Shown piece by piece: positions 29,359 to 36,925 of a stretch of 46,465 bases of DNA (within the stretch, counting starts at the first letter, position 1; each line of letters opens with the position of its first letter). The translations under genes and the position numbers were made by a program. Location: the NCBI GenBank assembly GCA_913063165.1, contig CAJXZL010000016.1, forward strand, positions 1 through 46,465. Direction: 5' to 3'. This stretch comes from an uncultured Saccharospirillaceae bacterium. GTDB lineage: Bacteria; Pseudomonadota; Gammaproteobacteria; Pseudomonadales; Natronospirillaceae. The notes under the pieces are model-generated. The model was not told where the DNA came from. It saw only the letters and a list, made by a program, of their open reading frames with translations, and ran no database searches.

Positions 29359-29845
29359 GTTGACCGCCTTCAGTGGTCCTAAACGCTGGTGCCCGACTCA
29401 TGTCTTGATGGGGAATGCCATCTTCAAGATAGGCGGCACCAACTGCTTCAAAGCCCAATGAACCGTAAAAATCGGTGAGGTGACATTGTGCCGACAAATG
29501 CATCGGCATCAGATGCAATTCTGGACCGCGCTCAGAAGGCAACCCACAGATTGTGAGCGCCTGAACCATAAGCAGCCTTGCAAGGCCCTGACCCCGAAAG
29601 GGTGAATCGACCAATACCCGACCGATGTGCCAGCCGTCAACCTGTGGATATATACGGCAATAGGCAATCAAGTGCTGCGCGTTGTCACGGCCAATCACAT
29701 GAATGGCCTCGCGGTCTAGACCATCCGCGTCCTGATAAAAGCATTTCTGCTCGACCACAAATACCTTTTCACGAAGCGATAACAAGTCATACAGGGTTTC
29801 AATATCAAGGGTATCCCAAGGGCACACCGACCATTTCGCTATCAC
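29351..29845 (-). CDS. elaA: GNAT acetyltransferase, ElaA-like
   Basis: A 164-residue GNAT-fold N-acetyltransferase closely resembling E. coli ElaA: LYDLLSLREKVFVVEQKCFYQDADGLD near the N-terminus, the acetyl-CoA motif A around IGRVLVDSPFRGQGLARLLM, LSAQCHLTDFYGSLGF, and the C-terminal EDGIPHQDM. The physiological substrate is not established for the family. The start is set at GTG 29845 because GAAGGAG lies eight bases upstream; further in-frame TTG/GTG codons upstream would overlap that site. Eight-base overlap with ghrA implies coupled translation. Confidence 0.85.
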   Translation of the reverse strand: MIAKWSVCPWDTLDIETLYDLLSLREKVFVVEQKCFYQDADGLDREAIHVIGRDNAQHLIAYCRIYPQVDGWHIGRVLVDSPFRGQGLARLLMVQALTICGLPSERGPELHLMPMHLSAQCHLTDFYGSLGFEAVGAAYLEDGIPHQDMSRAPAFRTTEGGQHE

Positions 29846-30023
29846 CACTAACACTCCTTCTTCTATAAGGGATATACACCACAAGCCTAATTCGGTCGAT
29901 GATTGTTACCAAGTCAATCAACCGACACAAAAACCAATTAATATAACATTTGCACTTTTCGCCAGATAAACCCTAGGCTAAACTATTCAGTAAAGAAACA
30001 CTCGGACTGTGAGGGAGAACATT

Positions 30024-30509
30024 ATGCTACCAGAAATAAAAACGATCCTATATGCCTCGGATTTAGGCAAAAACACCCGGCCTGCCATGCGATTGGCTGC
30101 ATCTATCGCCAAACAGCATAATGCCCGCGTTGTATACTTACACGTCCTTGAGCCTTTAGCAGATACTGCCAGAGCTTTGGTTGGCGCCTACTACTCAGAT
30201 GAAGACATTGACGCGAAGTATCAGGAAAGTCTAGAAAGTACCCGTGTCTACATGGAGCGCCGCATTGGTGCCTTTCACCAAGAAGAAATGGGTGACACAG
30301 AGGCGCCTTTCGAAACGGCAGTGATGGTGAAAAGTGGCCAAATCGAGGAAGTGATTCTTGATGTAGCCAACAGTGTCAAAGCCGACATGATTGTCATGGG
30401 CAGTCGCACCCATTCAATGATGGGTCGTATGATGATGGGTTCAAGCGCCACTAAGATCGTACATACCAGTAAGATACCCGTGTTGGTTGTGCCGTTAACG
30501 CAAGGCTAA
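30024..30509 (+). CDS. Universal stress protein (UspA family)
   Basis: A single-domain 161-residue UspA-fold protein. It begins MLPEIKTILYASDLGKN (the usual first strand and Asp), then ASIAKQHNARVVYLHVLEP, and ends with VKADMIVMGSRTH followed by MMGSSATKIVHTSKIPVLVV. The nucleotide-binding loop is close to the ATP-binding pattern (G2xG9xGS) but has Thr for the second Gly. GTGAGGGAG sits at the right distance before the ATG at 30024. It is monocistronic with a strong terminator. Such proteins help survival in starvation or redox stress. Confidence 0.92.
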   Translation: MLPEIKTILYASDLGKNTRPAMRLAASIAKQHNARVVYLHVLEPLADTARALVGAYYSDEDIDAKYQESLESTRVYMERRIGAFHQEEMGDTEAPFETAVMVKSGQIEEVILDVANSVKADMIVMGSRTHSMMGRMMMGSSATKIVHTSKIPVLVVPLTQG

Positions 30510-30534
30510 AAGCCGATCGGCCATCACTACAAAT

Positions 30535-30568
30535 AAAAATATGGACCGTCATTCGGTCCATATTTTAT
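30535..30568 (+). terminator. Rho-independent terminator after the universal stress gene
   Basis: ATATGGACCG (30539-30548) and CGGTCCATAT (30554-30563) form a perfect 10-bp stem with a five-base loop, flanked by A-rich and T-rich tracts. It lies about 30 bp after the stop. Confidence 0.92.
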
Positions 30569-30689
30569 TGAGGAGCCCTGCAAAATAGCGGGGCCGCTCT
30601 AGGTAAGATTATCAGACCCATTCAAATGCCCTGTAATTCCTGTCAGATAGCCATTATGATGGTCACATGACCACAACCAGACGATTTTT

Positions 30690-31781
30690 ATGAATAATAA
30701 GACCTGCGTAGCCATTCTTTTTGGCGGTCGATCTGCTGAACATGACGTTTCTCTGCAATCTGCCTGTAATGTCATCAAGTCGTTAGACCAGAACCAATTC
30801 GACCCGCTATTGATCGGGATTGACCGTCAAGGTCGCTGGTATGCGGTACCCAATCCCGACAATTTCTCTACCCTAACTGCAGCAGACCTTGCCATCCATG
30901 AGGATTTAACACCCGTTGCCTTGGTTCCCGTTGTCAATCAACCCAATGTCATCAACCTCAACACGGGTGCGGGCATCGCTACCGTTGCGGTGTTATTCCC
31001 GGTACTTCATGGACCCTATGGTGAAGATGGCTCTGTTCAAGGGTTAGCGCGCTTATCCAATATTGCCTGTGTTGGAGCTGGTATTGCTGGCAGTGCTATG
31101 GGCATGGACAAGGATGTGATGAAGCGTTTGCTGTCACAAGCAGGCATCCCGAATGCTCCCGGAATGGTCGTCCACCACAATGATCCCCGACCTGACATGC
31201 AGGCTTTAACCGCAGACTGGGGCTGGCCACTGTTTATCAAGCCAGCCAATTTGGGGTCATCTGTCGGTATTACCAAGGTCGATGGTCCTAAAGATTTCGA
31301 TGCGGCTATCGCTCATGCATTCGCGTTCGACCAAAAAATTATTATTGAAAAAGCCATCGTAGGTCGAGAGCTTGAAGTTGCTGTGCTAGGCAATGACAAC
31401 CCGATAGCGTCTGCTATCGGTGAAATCATCCCGACCAGTGGTTTCTATTCTTATGACAGTAAATATATTGATGAAGACACTGCTACCCTGGCCATTCCTG
31501 CGGTATTGTCTGACGACCAAGTCACTCACATTCAGCGTATCGCTTTAGACGTCTTTCGCCTGATGAATTGCGAAGGACTGGCGCGGATCGACCTATTTAT
31601 GACGGCCAAGGGCGCATTGTATATCAATGAGATAAACACCCTGCCGGGGTTCACCAACATCAGCATGTACCCCAAATTATGGGAATACAGTGGTCTACCG
31701 CAGCGTGCTTTGGTTACCAAATTGATCGAACTGGCCCTTGAAAAGCACTTGCAGCGCAGCGCACTGAAAACCGTTCGTTAA
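30690..31781 (+). CDS. ddlA: D-alanine--D-alanine ligase (DdlA type)
   Basis: Ddl joins two D-alanines with ATP to make the end of the peptidoglycan stem peptide. The 363-residue length is that of DdlA (about 364), not DdlB (about 306). ATP-grasp motifs are visible: LFGGRSAEHDVSLQSACNVI, HGPYGEDGSVQGL, MDKDVMKRLL, FIKPANLGSSVGITKV, and the C-terminal YINEINTLPGFTNISMYPK. It is not in the mur/fts cluster, as expected of a DdlA-type copy. The popT-like gene follows 33 bp later. Confidence 0.95.
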   Translation: MNNKTCVAILFGGRSAEHDVSLQSACNVIKSLDQNQFDPLLIGIDRQGRWYAVPNPDNFSTLTAADLAIHEDLTPVALVPVVNQPNVINLNTGAGIATVAVLFPVLHGPYGEDGSVQGLARLSNIACVGAGIAGSAMGMDKDVMKRLLSQAGIPNAPGMVVHHNDPRPDMQALTADWGWPLFIKPANLGSSVGITKVDGPKDFDAAIAHAFAFDQKIIIEKAIVGRELEVAVLGNDNPIASAIGEIIPTSGFYSYDSKYIDEDTATLAIPAVLSDDQVTHIQRIALDVFRLMNCEGLARIDLFMTAKGALYINEINTLPGFTNISMYPKLWEYSGLPQRALVTKLIELALEKHLQRSALKTVR

Positions 31782-31814
31782 CGGCGTGCGCCCACATCCA
31801 ACACAGGATCCACT

Positions 31815-32729
31815 ATGAAAAACATCCTATTGACCATGCTAAAAGGCGCCGCTATGGGCGCAGCCGATGCAGTACCCGGGGTATCCGGCGGCACTATTGC
31901 TTTGATTTTGGGTGTTTATGAACGCCTGATCACGGCACTCAGCTCGTTTAATGGATCCGTTATCAAACAGCTTTTACGCGGGGACATCCCCGGTGTTTGG
32001 AAAGCCATGGATGCCACCTTTTTACTGCAGCTATTTTCAGGCCTGATATTGAGTCTGGTCAGTTTGCTGCAGGTGGTTCGGTGGCTAATGACCCATCAGC
32101 CTATTTTATTGTGGTCTTTCTTTCTGGGCTTGGTAGTTACCTCAGTATGGTATTTGGCCAAACAGTTCCGGTGGACGCCTCAGGCCTATCTCATGTTCGT
32201 TATCGGCATGGTGGCTACAGCGGCATTGGCCTTTGTAACCCCAACCTCTATTGAATTAACACCAACCACCGCACTCATTGGCGGCGCTATTGCCATTTGT
32301 GCCATGATTCTCCCCGGCATCTCGGGCAGCTTCATGCTCATCCTTATGGGATTGTATTTACCCGTTAGTGAGGCACTCCACGACCGAGAACTGGTATTGG
32401 TGCTGAGTTTCGTGGCGGGCTGTGTTGTGGGATTGTTATCATTTTCTAAATTTTTGCGTTGGTTGCTTGCACGGTTTCATGTGGCGACCATGGCACTGAT
32501 GACGGGTATTGTTGCCGGTGCCACGGTGAAATTGTGGCCTTGGCAGAACTGGCAGGCGTTACAATCGGCCGCTGAGAACAAGTCCTACGTCGCCAATCAA
32601 TGGCTGTCACCCACAGGCTTTACCGAAGCCTCAGGAGATTCGAATCAGCTTCTGGCTGCTATGGTGGTATTTTTACTGGGTGCGGCACTGATTATTACAT
32701 TGGATCGTGTTGGTCAAAAACACGACTAA
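31815..32729 (+). CDS. popT: DUF368 (PopT-type) undecaprenyl-phosphate translocase
   Basis: The DUF368 family has been shown in other bacteria to return undecaprenyl phosphate across the cytoplasmic membrane so that the carrier lipid can be reused for wall and envelope polymers. This 304-residue protein has about eight to nine hydrophobic segments and the family's two related motifs, AADAVPGVSGGTIALILGVY (15-34) and the second-half MILPGISGSFMLILMGLYLP. This suggests an internal inverted duplication. CAGGATC precedes the ATG. Position directly after ddl supports a peptidoglycan role. A G-rich heptamer repeat starts 8 bp after its stop. Confidence 0.9.
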   Translation: MKNILLTMLKGAAMGAADAVPGVSGGTIALILGVYERLITALSSFNGSVIKQLLRGDIPGVWKAMDATFLLQLFSGLILSLVSLLQVVRWLMTHQPILLWSFFLGLVVTSVWYLAKQFRWTPQAYLMFVIGMVATAALAFVTPTSIELTPTTALIGGAIAICAMILPGISGSFMLILMGLYLPVSEALHDRELVLVLSFVAGCVVGLLSFSKFLRWLLARFHVATMALMTGIVAGATVKLWPWQNWQALQSAAENKSYVANQWLSPTGFTEASGDSNQLLAAMVVFLLGAALIITLDRVGQKHD

Positions 32730-32736
32730 CAGAACT

Positions 32737-32806
32737 ACTTGGGATTAGGGACTTGGGACTTGGGACTTGGGATTAGGGACTCGGGACTCGGGACTCGGGA
32801 CTCGGG
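32737..32806 (+). repeat. Ten-copy heptamer repeat with GGG tracts
   Basis: Ten contiguous 7-mers follow the pattern AYTNGGG: ACTTGGG, ATTAGGG, ACTTGGG three times, ATTAGGG, then ACTCGGG four times. The plus strand therefore has ten G3 tracts spaced by exactly four bases, the pattern of a potential G-quadruplex. The first copies are T-rich variants and the last four are identical ACTCGGG, which suggests recent local expansion. The repeat fills the gap between convergent popT and trhP. Confidence 0.95.
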
Positions 32807-32807
32807 A

Positions 32808-32825
32808 CGGTAGCGCAGGCTACCG
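32808..32825. terminator. Hairpin between convergent popT and trhP
   Basis: CGGTAGC and GCTACCG pair perfectly over a four-base loop right after the heptamer repeat. No T-run follows on either strand. It may act with the G-rich repeat as a bidirectional stop or 3' end barrier. Confidence 0.4.
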
Positions 32826-32844
32826 CCATTTGACGTGGGAACTA

Positions 32845-34209
32845 CTAGAGGTTTTTCATGATCAAGCCGAAGTCTTTGGCGTCATATAGGTTGGGCATAT
32901 CCAGCGCAATAGAGACTTCATAATCTGATCCTGGCACCACGTCCATGTCATGGCCATTTTTTAACAAGCGCACATCCTCTAATACAAAATCATGGTTGCC
33001 TGCAGGTGTCATCAATTGCAGCGAATCGCCACGGGCAAATTGGTTCTTAGCCCGCAAGATGAGCCGCCCATCCACGATATCCGTGACTTCTGCAACAAAT
33101 TGCTGATGTACCCCTACCGATCTGCCAATTTCATAATTCTGGTATTCATCATGCACGTGCCGACGGTAAAACCCTTCGGTATAGCCGCGATTGGCTAAGT
33201 TCTCAAGATCGTGCATTAACCCACGGTCAAATGGTCGATTGGCCACAGCGTCATCAATAGCCTTGCGATAGACCTGCGCCGTGCGTGCCACGTAGTAATG
33301 TGACTTTGTTCTGCCTTCAATTTTGAGCGAGTGTATGCCCATATCCGTCAGGGTTTTGACATGCTGCACTGCACGCAAATCTTTAGAATTCATGATGTAG
33401 GTACCGTGCTCGTCCTCATAGGCGGGCATCAGCTGTCCTGGCCTTCCTGCTTCTTCCAGTAAGAATATCTTATCCGTTGGCCCACCCTCGCCCAAAGTCG
33501 GAGCGTCGGTCACAATCTTCTGTGCTGGCGGTGTCCAGACACCTGGATCAATCGGCATAGGATCACCACTGGCATCTTCTTTCGCTTCGTGGGTTTGATA
33601 AGGCCATCGACAGGTATTGGTACAGGTGCCTTGGTTAGGATCACGTTTGTTGATATAGCCACTGAGCAAACAGCGTCCCGAATAGGCAATACAGAGCGCG
33701 CCATGGACAAACACTTCAAGTTCCATCTCGGGACAGGCATCCCGCATTTCTTGAATTTCATCCAAAGACAATTCTCGGGATAAAATGACTCGCTTAATGC
33801 CCTGTTTATACCAAAATTTCAAGGCGGCAAAGTTCACCACGTTGGCTTGAACCGAGAGGTGAATAACTTGGTCTGGCCATTGTTCTCGCACCATCATGAT
33901 CAAACCCGGATCCGACATAATGAGGGCATCTGGCTTCATTTCTATGACTGGCGCAATGTCACGTAAATAGGTACGCACCTTCGCATTATGCGGTGCCAAG
34001 TTTGAAGCCACATAGAATTGCTTGCCCATGGCATGTGCTTCCTGAATACCCTCTCTTAGATTGTCGAGCGTAAAATCATTGTTTCTGACACGAAGACTGT
34101 AGCGCGGCTGTCCTGCGTAGACGGCATCGGCACCATAAGCCAATGCAAAGCGCATGTTTCTTAGGGTTCCTGCAGGCGATAGTAGTTCGGGCTTAAAGGG
34201 GGCATTCAT
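32845..34209 (-). CDS. trhP: tRNA hydroxylation protein TrhP (peptidase U32 family)
   Basis: TrhP (formerly YegQ) is an iron-sulfur U32 protein needed to hydroxylate uridine 34 of certain tRNAs, using prephenate-derived chemistry. The 454-residue product matches almost throughout: FKPELLSPAGTLRNMRFA, YGADAVYAGQPRYSLRVRN, LIMSDPGLI, HLSVQANVVN and VILSRELSLDEI. The four cysteines likely to bind the cluster are C173, C180, C196 and C200 (YINKRDPNQGTC region). The name 'protease' is historical. It is transcribed from its own promoter-like site at 34288-34315. Confidence 0.95.
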   Translation of the reverse strand: MNAPFKPELLSPAGTLRNMRFALAYGADAVYAGQPRYSLRVRNNDFTLDNLREGIQEAHAMGKQFYVASNLAPHNAKVRTYLRDIAPVIEMKPDALIMSDPGLIMMVREQWPDQVIHLSVQANVVNFAALKFWYKQGIKRVILSRELSLDEIQEMRDACPEMELEVFVHGALCIAYSGRCLLSGYINKRDPNQGTCTNTCRWPYQTHEAKEDASGDPMPIDPGVWTPPAQKIVTDAPTLGEGGPTDKIFLLEEAGRPGQLMPAYEDEHGTYIMNSKDLRAVQHVKTLTDMGIHSLKIEGRTKSHYYVARTAQVYRKAIDDAVANRPFDRGLMHDLENLANRGYTEGFYRRHVHDEYQNYEIGRSVGVHQQFVAEVTDIVDGRLILRAKNQFARGDSLQLMTPAGNHDFVLEDVRLLKNGHDMDVVPGSDYEVSIALDMPNLYDAKDFGLIMKNL

Positions 34210-34287
34210 GAGGCAACTCGTTTCTGTGGTGTGAACAGTTCATAGGTGGGTGACGATGGCTGTTCAGGTCGATGACTGTGAGGCGGG

Positions 34288-34315
34288 ATTATACGCACGG
34301 ATTGACAGCAGCAAA
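34288..34315 (-). promoter_or_regulatory. Putative trhP promoter
   Basis: On minus, TTTGCT (34310-34315) and a consensus TATAAT (34288-34293) are 16 bp apart, about 80 bp before the trhP ATG. CCCGCC follows the -10, a GC-rich discriminator that would fit growth-rate control of a tRNA-modification gene. Confidence 0.55.
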
Positions 34316-34431
34316 GTGTAAAGCGATCTTTTATTGATCCCTGTTCGAAATCAATGTTTTTAGATCGGTATGTTCACCACCTTTTCCGTACAGGTAGGCT
34401 ACATACCACAAGGATTGCAATGCACCTTTTT

Positions 34432-34467
34432 TGCTATCTGTGCTATCTGTGCTATTTGTGTTATTGG
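34432..34467 (-). repeat. Four 9-bp tandem repeats abutting a stop codon
   Basis: TGCTATCTG, TGCTATCTG, TGCTATTTG and TGTTATTGG follow one another on plus. They end exactly at the stop codon of the PA2778-type gene, so on the transcript they form the first 36 bases of its 3' untranslated region. Confidence 0.8.
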
Positions 34468-35439
34468 TCAATCCGAAACTGGGCAGATCAGACTCACCAC
34501 ACAGGGTTGCTGTGACACTGCAGTTGAAAGCTCTGATAGTGATTGCTGCCATTGCGTTGTCTTTGGATCGAGCGCAATCGCACAGGAGACCGCTTCCCTG
34601 GCTTTTTCGTAACAGCCTTGGGATTCCAAAGCAAAACCCAAGTTATTCCAAACCGGGGCTTGTTGAGGGGATAACACCAATCCGCCAAGAAATGCTGCAG
34701 CGGCACCAGACGGATCTTGCTTGAACAGTGCATTGCCCAAAGCAAAGTGAAATTGCCAATATTCCGGATACACAGTGATTGCCGTCTGCCATGCTTGAGC
34801 AGCGCTTTGCGCCTGCACCTGTTCGAAGTCGACGAGGGTCCGATACACTCCCGTCCAATCCTGGAGCCTGGGCATGGCAGTGATTGGCGCTGGAACAATG
34901 GACCAAAAGTCAGCTAGGGCGCGTGCCCGCTGAAAATGGTAAAACGAATACCACCGCTCTTTATCTGACCCCGAACGCATCAGGACGGCACCTGTATCCA
35001 GGTCATAACCCACCAATACGGCGTAATGCCATTTTGGCAACAGGCCAAAGCCCAGATTCATCAGATGGATACTGGGCCATCCTTGAGCCGTGAGTGCCAG
35101 CAATGCCGATAAATCCTGTGGCGCCGGCAGGGGCAACATGCCTTCACGACGCACCGATGCAACCATATCTAAGGCAAACGTGCCCTGTGCGCCGGGAGTG
35201 AATAGGTAGGGCGCCAGCCCCTCGGGGGTGACATCCTGTTGATAATATTGCAGTACGGTTGCCAAGGCGGCAGGGCCACAATGAAGCGGTTGTTGGGGAT
35301 AAAAAGGCACATCTGACAGATTTATCGATGCAGGATAGTCAAAGGTATCTGTCACCAACATAGTGCGTTGGTTGGCACAGCCTGACAACAGGATGGCCAA
35401 CACATAAATCGATAGCCTAAACCTTACTTCATATTTCAT
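34468..35439 (-). CDS. PA2778-family C39-like cysteine peptidase lipoprotein with TPRs
   Basis: A 323-residue predicted lipoprotein: signal with lipobox LLSGC (Cys 21), then a C39-like papain-fold domain (about 38-190). The catalytic Cys is C54 in LHCGPAALA and the His is H138 in KWHYAVLVGYD. The usual later Asp is replaced by the LMRSGSD context, which I believe is normal for this family. The C-terminal third has tetratricopeptide-like repeats (AWQTAITVYPEYWQFHFALGNALF; APVWNNLGFALESQG). It follows and overlaps the PA2779-type gene by 11 bases, the usual pair in Pseudomonas relatives. Function is not known; periplasmic proteolysis of a membrane partner is inferred. Confidence 0.85.
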   Translation of the reverse strand: MKYEVRFRLSIYVLAILLSGCANQRTMLVTDTFDYPASINLSDVPFYPQQPLHCGPAALATVLQYYQQDVTPEGLAPYLFTPGAQGTFALDMVASVRREGMLPLPAPQDLSALLALTAQGWPSIHLMNLGFGLLPKWHYAVLVGYDLDTGAVLMRSGSDKERWYSFYHFQRARALADFWSIVPAPITAMPRLQDWTGVYRTLVDFEQVQAQSAAQAWQTAITVYPEYWQFHFALGNALFKQDPSGAAAAFLGGLVLSPQQAPVWNNLGFALESQGCYEKAREAVSCAIALDPKTTQWQQSLSELSTAVSQQPCVVSLICPVSD

Positions 35440-35800
35440 TTACGAAGGTGAATACGTCAGTTGCACCTAACATGTCCGTAATGATGAATACGATAAAGAC
35501 CAGAAAGGCCAAACTCAGAATGTCGCCGCCAGCAGGCAATTCTGACATTCTTAGAGCAAGCTGTGACCGCTCATCTGGGGTTAATTGGGCAAGGCGGGCT
35601 TCAAATTGTGCTTGCGATACACCCATGTCCGCCATTTGCTGCATAAAGGCTGCGTTATCCACCAAGGTATCAACGAGGGTTTCAACTGGGGTTTCAACTG
35701 GGGTTTCAATCAAGGACTGTGATGTCGCCATACCTGCATGCGCTGCAATAGGTGACCACATCACCAAGGCTGACACGATATAAGCCAGTAGTTTCTTCAT
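35429..35800 (-). CDS. PA2779-family small membrane protein
   Basis: A 123-residue protein with a signal peptide (cleavage likely after AHA, residue 22), then MATSQSLIETP and a Val/Glu/Thr-rich repeat (31-48). A helical segment (AAFMQQMADMGVSQAQFEARLAQ and on) precedes SELPAGGD (87-93) and a C-terminal membrane helix (about 94-109), ending TDMLGATDVFTF. MATSQ, LPAGG and GATDVF are as I remember the PA2779 family. The soluble part would be periplasmic. TGGAG lies nine bases before the ATG. It is the first gene of a two-gene unit with the C39-like peptidase. Confidence 0.82.
   Translation of the reverse strand: MKKLLAYIVSALVMWSPIAAHAGMATSQSLIETPVETPVETLVDTLVDNAAFMQQMADMGVSQAQFEARLAQLTPDERSQLALRMSELPAGGDILSLAFLVFIVFIITDMLGATDVFTFVNEI
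35665..35712 (-). repeat. 12-bp tandem repeats inside the PA2779-type gene
   Basis: Two exact copies of GGGTTTCAACTG (35677-35688, 35689-35700) are flanked by two degenerate copies. On minus they encode the four-residue pattern (I/V)(E/D)T(P/L) in the periplasmic part of the protein. The unit is a multiple of three, so copy changes would keep the frame. Confidence 0.85.
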
Positions 35801-35854
35801 TGGTCTATCTCCAGAGTTATCATTGGGTCTTTGAATGGCGCCCAGTGTTTTTTT

Positions 35855-35883
35855 AATTTAGTGGCTCATTCAATGAATTACAA
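35855..35883 (-). promoter_or_regulatory. Putative promoter of the PA2779-PA2778 unit
   Basis: On minus, TTGTAA (35878-35883) and TAAATT (35855-35860) are separated by 17 bp, about 55 bp upstream of the PA2779-type start and inside the short gap after the hydrolase gene. Confidence 0.5.
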
Positions 35884-35904
35884 GCAACACTGTCGTCTGC
35901 TATC

Positions 35905-36918
35905 TCAATCCAATAAGCCTGCTGTCTTTCTTTTGGTTTTCAAAAATGCCGTTAATAGGCTAATCATCTCAGCGTTATTTTCAGGACGGGTAGCATCGCC
36001 AGCCAGAACATGGTTATTAGTGCCCTCTTTGGGTGGCATAAAATGCCACATCTTCTCTCCCTCCCAAGATGCCAAATACTGATTAGCGCGGTCGCTCGAC
36101 ACCGTCTTATCCATGCGGCACTGCACCACATGCAGTGGCAAGGCTACATTTACTAGCGGCCGTTGCGTGGTCCACTGAACCAGTCGTTGCACCTGATGCA
36201 ACGCCTTGACTGGGTATCGATAGGTCCACAGGTTTTTTTGCAATTCATTGCTCGGTTTCCAAGCCCACTCTGGGCCTGACAGCCACCGCATAATGACACT
36301 GCCTATTGGCCAAGTCAGTATTCGTGCAGCCACCCGTTTAATACCAAAATTCGGAGACAGAAAAACCACAGCGTCTGTCCGCGCTTGCACCTCTGGAACA
36401 CGCAACAATGCGGTCGCCAAAGTCGCGCCCGTTGAGCTTCCCACCATGATGACACGCTCTGCCATACTGCTGGCTACCGTCCACGCAAACCATGCATCGC
36501 GTAACCAGTCTTCCGCAGTTGCTGCGCCCAACGCACTGCCTGTCTGCCCATGGCCAGTTAAGCGGGGGGCAAAATAATGTGCACCCAATTGGCGGGAAAC
36601 GGTGTCAAGAACCGGTGATATTTCATTAGGCGAGGCGCTGAATCCATGCAGATATAGCACCACTTGACGCACTTTTTGGGGGGAATCATGCCATACCAAT
36701 TGGTCTTCGCTACCAAGGCGGCCATTATTCTGGTGGTTACGTGCGGTCGCCATGTACGCATCAATGTGTTCACCAGACAGCGGTTTCGCAAGTCGTGCCA
36801 ATGCTTGGGCCTGTGCATCCCTATTCGCCTGGCTCAATCGTTTTTGATCCGCTCTAAGCGTCGCAATAAACACCAAAACAATTGCAACCAACAGTAACCC
36901 TATCCAAAACACAACCAT
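35905..36918 (-). CDS. Membrane-anchored alpha/beta hydrolase
   Basis: A 337-residue protein with one N-terminal membrane helix (3-20) and an alpha/beta-hydrolase domain. It shows VVLYLHGFSASPNE (oxyanion His-Gly), RLTGHGQTG, the nucleophile elbow GSSTG (S162), an Asp in CRMDKTVS (D270) and a His in NNHVLAGD (H303): a complete Ser-Asp-His triad. It resembles lysophospholipase/carboxylesterase-type enzymes but the substrate is unknown. It starts seven bases after the DUF3482 GTPase stop, so it is likely cotranscribed with that gene and DUF2868. Confidence 0.85.
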   Translation of the reverse strand: MVVFWIGLLLVAIVLVFIATLRADQKRLSQANRDAQAQALARLAKPLSGEHIDAYMATARNHQNNGRLGSEDQLVWHDSPQKVRQVVLYLHGFSASPNEISPVLDTVSRQLGAHYFAPRLTGHGQTGSALGAATAEDWLRDAWFAWTVASSMAERVIMVGSSTGATLATALLRVPEVQARTDAVVFLSPNFGIKRVAARILTWPIGSVIMRWLSGPEWAWKPSNELQKNLWTYRYPVKALHQVQRLVQWTTQRPLVNVALPLHVVQCRMDKTVSSDRANQYLASWEGEKMWHFMPPKEGTNNHVLAGDATRPENNAEMISLLTAFLKTKRKTAGLLD

Positions 36919-36925
36919 GAGCGGC

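Noticed and set aside
32737-32806. CRISPR-like array
   Set aside because: Units are 7 bp with no spacers; it is a simple tandem repeat.
34331-34552. 73-codon frame on minus overlapping the 3' end of the C39-like peptidase gene
   Set aside because: Its first part is an out-of-phase reading of the peptidase gene and no family is recognised; mentioned only as a possible alternative tail.
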